From assembly GCA_021200895.1 (NCBI GenBank), contig JAJQFX010000019.1, positions 1 through 7,441 of the forward strand: a DNA stretch of 7,441 nucleotides, written 5' to 3'. How positions within the stretch are numbered: the stretch's first letter is position 1; the number at the start of each line of letters is the position of its first letter. This stretch comes from Clostridiales bacterium (GTDB lineage Bacteria; Bacillota; Clostridia; Oscillospirales; Oscillospiraceae). Positions 5,199 through 7,441 of the stretch are shown piece after piece. The notes below the pieces were generated by a model. That model made no database searches. It saw only the letters and a list, made by a program, of their open reading frames with translations, and was not told where the DNA came from. The translations under genes were made by a program, and so were the position numbers.

Positions 5199-6422
5199 TC
5201 ATTCCTCCGCCGCCGCGGCCCCCGCCGTCCTGCCGGAGCACCAGGCCCAGTGCAGATTGTACCCGCCGCAGTCCCCCACGGTGTCCAGCACCTCCCCGGC
5301 CAGGTACAGCCCGGGGCAGCGCCTGGAGGCGAAGCGCTCGTCCACCTCGCTGAGGAGGATGCCGCCGCCTGTCACCTGGGCCTGGGCCCAGCCCAGCGTC
5401 CCGGTGACGGGAAGCTGCCACCCCTTCAGGCCCCGGGCCAGCGCCCGGCGCTCCTCTTGGGTCAGGCTCCCCGCCGGGCGAGAGAGGGGGCCGACGCCCG
5501 CCGCGTTCATCACGGCGTAGAGCAGCCGCTTGTGTACCAGCCCCAGCAGGAAGCGCTCCAGGGGCGTCTCCGGGAACTGGCTGCACCGCTCCTCCATCAT
5601 CCCCACCAGGTCTTCCTCCGTCCAGTCCGGCAGCAAATCCACCGAGAGTTGGTACCCCTTGGGGTCAGGCCCCAGATAACAGGACAGCTGAAACGCCGGT
5701 ATGCCGGAAAGCCCGTACTCCGCGCATTGCAGCTCCCCCGTCTCCGCCGCCACCGCCTGCCCGTTGTGCAGCAACGTCACGCGGCCCTGGGCCCGGATGC
5801 CCTTCAACCCCTTCCAGTGGGGCGCATCGCAGGTGATGGGCACCAGGCAGGGGTACAGGGGGGCGTAGCGGTGGCCCAGCCGCCGGGCGAGACCATAGCC
5901 GGAGCCGTCCGTCCCCTGTTTCGGGGCGGCCCGGCCACCGGCGGTCAGAATCACCGCGTCCCCCCGGTAAACCTGCCCGGCCTCCGTTTTGAGCTGAAAG
6001 CCTGCCCCGTCCCGCAGGATGGCGCTGACCTTGCTGCCGCAGGCCACCCTGACCCGGCTCCGCTCCAGCGCCAGCAGCAGCACGTCCACCACCATGGACG
6101 CCTGGCGGCAATAGGGATAGATGCGCCCCTGCTCCTCCTCGGCACAGGAGAGGCCCAGGGCGGCGAAGAAGGACAGGGTTTTCTCCGTGGGCATGGCGGA
6201 AACCAGCCGGGCCAGCTCCTCCGGCTGGCTGCTGTGATAGTGGGCGGGGATGATATACGCATTGGTCAGGTTGCAGCGGCCGTTCCCCGTGGCCAGGAGC
6301 TTCTTCCCCACCCTATCCAGCCCCTCCAGCACGGTGATTTGCGCGGAGGGGTTCGCTTCGGCGGCGCTGAGAGCGGCGGCCAGTCCGGCGGCGCCCCCGC
6401 CGACGATTAAGATACGTTTCAT
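5199..6422 (-). CDS. NAD(P)/FAD-dependent oxidoreductase, HI0933 / YhiN / BaiN family
   Basis: The 407-residue protein is full length for this flavoprotein family. It opens with a dinucleotide-binding strand and loop, ILIVGGGAAGLAAA (4-17). Next comes the family signature GKKLLATGNGRCNLTN (39-54). The middle has ILTAGGRAAPKQGTDGSGYG (158-177), and the C-terminal FAD site has QVTGGGILLSEVD (349-361) and LYLAGEVLDTVGDCGGYN (372-389) followed by LHWAWCSG. FAD binding is therefore well supported. Most members have no known substrate. BaiN of Clostridium scindens was linked to bile-acid 7-dehydroxylation, but similar proteins are present in many bacteria without that pathway, and no bai genes are seen here, so I do not assign that role. 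The start ATG overlaps the stop of the upstream pseudouridine synthase gene (ATGA, 6419-6422), which indicates translational coupling; a GAGGTG site lies inside the upstream gene. Confidence 0.95.
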   Translation of the reverse strand: MKRILIVGGGAAGLAAALSAAEANPSAQITVLEGLDRVGKKLLATGNGRCNLTNAYIIPAHYHSSQPEELARLVSAMPTEKTLSFFAALGLSCAEEEQGRIYPYCRQASMVVDVLLLALERSRVRVACGSKVSAILRDGAGFQLKTEAGQVYRGDAVILTAGGRAAPKQGTDGSGYGLARRLGHRYAPLYPCLVPITCDAPHWKGLKGIRAQGRVTLLHNGQAVAAETGELQCAEYGLSGIPAFQLSCYLGPDPKGYQLSVDLLPDWTEEDLVGMMEERCSQFPETPLERFLLGLVHKRLLYAVMNAAGVGPLSRPAGSLTQEERRALARGLKGWQLPVTGTLGWAQAQVTGGGILLSEVDERFASRRCPGLYLAGEVLDTVGDCGGYNLHWAWCSGRTAGAAAAEE

Positions 6423-7096
6423 TGATTCACCTCGCCCTCATCGGATGCCGCCCACAGCTGGGGAAAGGCCGTCCAGGGGACAGTCCTGGGCGGCGGCGCG
6501 GAAAACGTGACCCGCTCCCCCGTCTGGGGATGGGTGAAGGACAGGCGACAGGCCCACAGGCCGATGCCGTCCGCCCCTTCCTCCGGCGCGCCGTACTTCC
6601 TGTCCCCCACCAGCGGCAGGCCCCGGGCGGAAAACTGGGCGCGGATTTGATGGGTGCGGCCCGTTTGCAGCCGGATGGCCACCAGGGTCAGGCCGCCGAC
6701 GGTCTCCAGCGCCCGGTAGTGCAGGACGGCCTCCCGCACGTCCCGCCCCGGCTCAGACACCACATAGGTTTTCCGCTCCGCTTTGGAGCGGGCCAGCAGA
6801 TCCCGCAGCTCCCCCTGTGCCTCCGCCGGAACGCCGTGTACCACCGCCAGATAGTCCTTCTCCAACTCGTGCTGGCGCACCTGGGCGGACAGGCGGCGGG
6901 CCGCCTCCCTGGAGCGGGCCAGCACCATCACGCCGCCCACCACCTGATCCAGCCGGTGTACCGTGCGGAGGCAGGCGTGGGTGTCCCCCAGCTCCCGGCG
7001 GAGGCAGTCCGGCAGGCCCCCCGGCTCGTCCGTGGAGCGGATGCCGGCGGGCTTGACGCAGACCAGTATGCGGTTGTCCTGGTAGAGGATGTCCAT
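6419..7096 (-). CDS. RluA-family RNA pseudouridine synthase
   Basis: This 225-residue protein isomerises uridine to pseudouridine in rRNA or tRNA. It shows the RluA-family motifs in order. KPAG(I) at 15-19 is followed by the catalytic motif HRLDQVVGG (47-55), with the nucleophilic aspartate Asp50. Then come EKDYLAVVHG (79-88), LQTGRTHQIRAQF (143-155) and GDRKYG (164-169). It has no N-terminal S4 domain, and the short length fits single-domain members; the target uridine cannot be told from sequence. Reading the minus strand, ATG 7096 follows AAAGGAA at a spacing of about 8 nt. It is the first gene of a two-gene unit with the flavoprotein, with a 4-nt ATGA overlap. The upstream region is repeat-rich and I see no convincing promoter there. 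All core residues are present. Confidence 0.96.
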   Translation of the reverse strand: MDILYQDNRILVCVKPAGIRSTDEPGGLPDCLRRELGDTHACLRTVHRLDQVVGGVMVLARSREAARRLSAQVRQHELEKDYLAVVHGVPAEAQGELRDLLARSKAERKTYVVSEPGRDVREAVLHYRALETVGGLTLVAIRLQTGRTHQIRAQFSARGLPLVGDRKYGAPEEGADGIGLWACRLSFTHPQTGERVTFSAPPPRTVPWTAFPQLWAASDEGEVNQ

Positions 7097-7120
7097 GGGC
7101 GGGTTCCTTTCTGGTTTTAT

Positions 7121-7182
7121 GGGGCGGCCCTTGGCCGCCTGGGGTACGCAGGTGGTTTTTGCGGGCGGCCAAGGGCCGTCCC
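7121..7182. repeat. REP/BIME-like pair of inverted GC-rich palindromes
   Basis: The arms 7121-7139 and 7164-7182 are reverse complements over 19 bp with one mismatch (7123 against 7180), separated by 24 nt. Each arm is also a palindrome by itself: GGCGGCC-CTT-GGCCGCC at 7123-7139, and GGCGGCC-AAG-GGCCGTC at 7164-7180. The segment can therefore fold as one long hairpin or as two small ones, as in the BIME arrangement of bacterial REP repeats. It lies in the leader or promoter region of the RluA-family gene. Membership in a dispersed repeat family is inferred. Confidence 0.6.
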
Positions 7183-7248
7183 TGCTAGAGTGTGAAAACT
7201 AAAACTTTGTTTTGTTCAAGCATCACAAAATACCAGCGGACAGACTAC

Positions 7249-7296
7249 GGCATCACCCCTCAGTCTGGCCTTGCGGCCAGCCAGCTCCCCTTTCAG
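7249..7296. repeat. Dispersed intergenic stem-loop element (CACCCCTCAGTCTGG type)
   Basis: A central 6-bp stem CTGGCC/GGCCAG (7265-7270 and 7275-7280, loop TTGC) sits between CCCCTCAGT and CCAGCTCCCCTTTCAGGG. From memory, elements with CCCCTCAGTC, a variable hairpin and then AGCTCCCCTTTCA are frequent between genes in Oscillospiraceae and related Firmicutes. The copy number in this genome cannot be checked here. Confidence 0.5.
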
Positions 7297-7372
7297 GGCA
7301 ATGTCATCAATTTAAGGCTTTTTCCTTAGGCAAGGATTGATAAAGGAAATCAGTTCTTGCCCTCCCGGCGGG

Positions 7373-7402
7373 CCCCATTTCTTGCTCCGCCAAGAAATGG
7401 GG
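7373..7402. repeat. 12-bp perfect inverted repeat CCCCATTTCTTG / CAAGAAATGGGG
   Basis: The arms 7373-7384 and 7391-7402 pair perfectly around the 6-nt loop CTCCGC. The sequence after the stem, GAAAGAAGGCGGCTTAGGAA, is familiar to me as following similar hairpins in clostridial genomes, so this may be another dispersed element. No T-run follows on the plus strand, so it is not a classical terminator in that direction. On the minus strand the stem is followed by GCCCGCCGGG, also without a U-run. Confidence 0.6.
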
Positions 7403-7441
7403 GAAAGAAGGCGGCTTAGGAAGGGGCTTCGGGGACTCGCC

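Larger units (their letters stand above)
7183..7441. other. Gene-free, repeat-rich intergenic tail
   Basis: Apart from the stem-loop elements at 7249-7296 and 7373-7402, this stretch shows an AT-rich segment (7190-7230) with AAAACTAAAAC and GTTTTGTT, and a weaker inverted repeat TTTCCTT/AAGGAAA (7321-7327 and 7343-7349). I see no open frame with a ribosome binding site, no tRNA and no convincing promoter. It continues past the window edge. Confidence 0.5.

Noticed and set aside
4552..5520. 322-codon open frame on the plus strand across terminator, DUF1292 and flavoprotein end
   Set aside because: It starts inside nth, crosses a strong terminator and is antisense to two real genes.
5250..6410. 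Long open frame on the plus strand opposite the flavoprotein gene
   Set aside because: It is the antisense of a clear flavoprotein; the product is Gly/Pro/Arg/Gln-rich low-complexity sequence, as expected from GC-rich codons, and it has no ribosome binding site.
5199..6422. Assignment as a bile-acid 7-dehydroxylation enzyme (BaiN)
   Set aside because: Family membership alone does not show this activity, and no other bai gene is in the window.
6422..7195. Long open frame on the plus strand opposite the pseudouridine synthase gene
   Set aside because: Same reason: antisense of a gene with all catalytic motifs, and no recognisable domain in the product.
1..7441. CRISPR array, tRNA, rRNA, insertion sequence, toxin-antitoxin or defence system
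   Set aside because: I saw no regularly spaced repeats, cloverleaf, transposase or paired small genes on either strand.

Overview
The window looks like a piece of chromosome from a GC-rich gut Firmicute, most likely of the Oscillospiraceae (the Flavonifractor / Pseudoflavonifractor / Oscillibacter / Lawsonibacter group). The reasons are strong AGGAG-type ribosome binding sites, GC-rich coding sequence, a DUF1292 protein, a BaiN/HI0933-type flavoprotein, and intergenic stem-loops of a kind I recall from those genomes. This placement is inference; no marker gene fixes the genus.

Positions 1-3271 (plus strand) are an accessory-looking run. In order they hold the 3' end of a GNAT acetyltransferase, an AT-rich GNAT gene broken by a frameshift in a run of six G, an intact GNAT gene, the wreck of a class I glutamine amidotransferase-like hydrolase (peptidase C26) that lost its middle and carries a stop at a catalytic residue, and an intact 12-helix MATE exporter. 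Positions 3328-3858 hold a second AT-rich insert, a membrane-anchored protein of unknown function. The base composition of 421-889 and 3328-3858 differs sharply from the flanking genes and suggests separate acquisition.

Positions 3880-7096 are conserved housekeeping. Endonuclease III (nth, plus) has its own likely promoter, overlapped by a perfect inverted repeat, and ends at a strong bidirectional terminator facing the convergent DUF1292 gene (minus). The DUF1292 gene has a clear extended -10 promoter and a structured leader of about 126 nt. Upstream of it on the minus strand, an RluA-type pseudouridine synthase and a flavoprotein overlap by four bases (ATGA) and form a translationally coupled pair.

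Positions 7097-7441 hold no gene. They contain a REP/BIME-like pair of GC-rich palindromes and two further stem-loop elements that look like dispersed intergenic repeats.

I found no CRISPR array, tRNA, rRNA, insertion sequence or obvious defence system. The most interesting points are the homopolymer frameshift, the operator-like repeat before nth, the DUF1292 leader and the repeat-rich tail.
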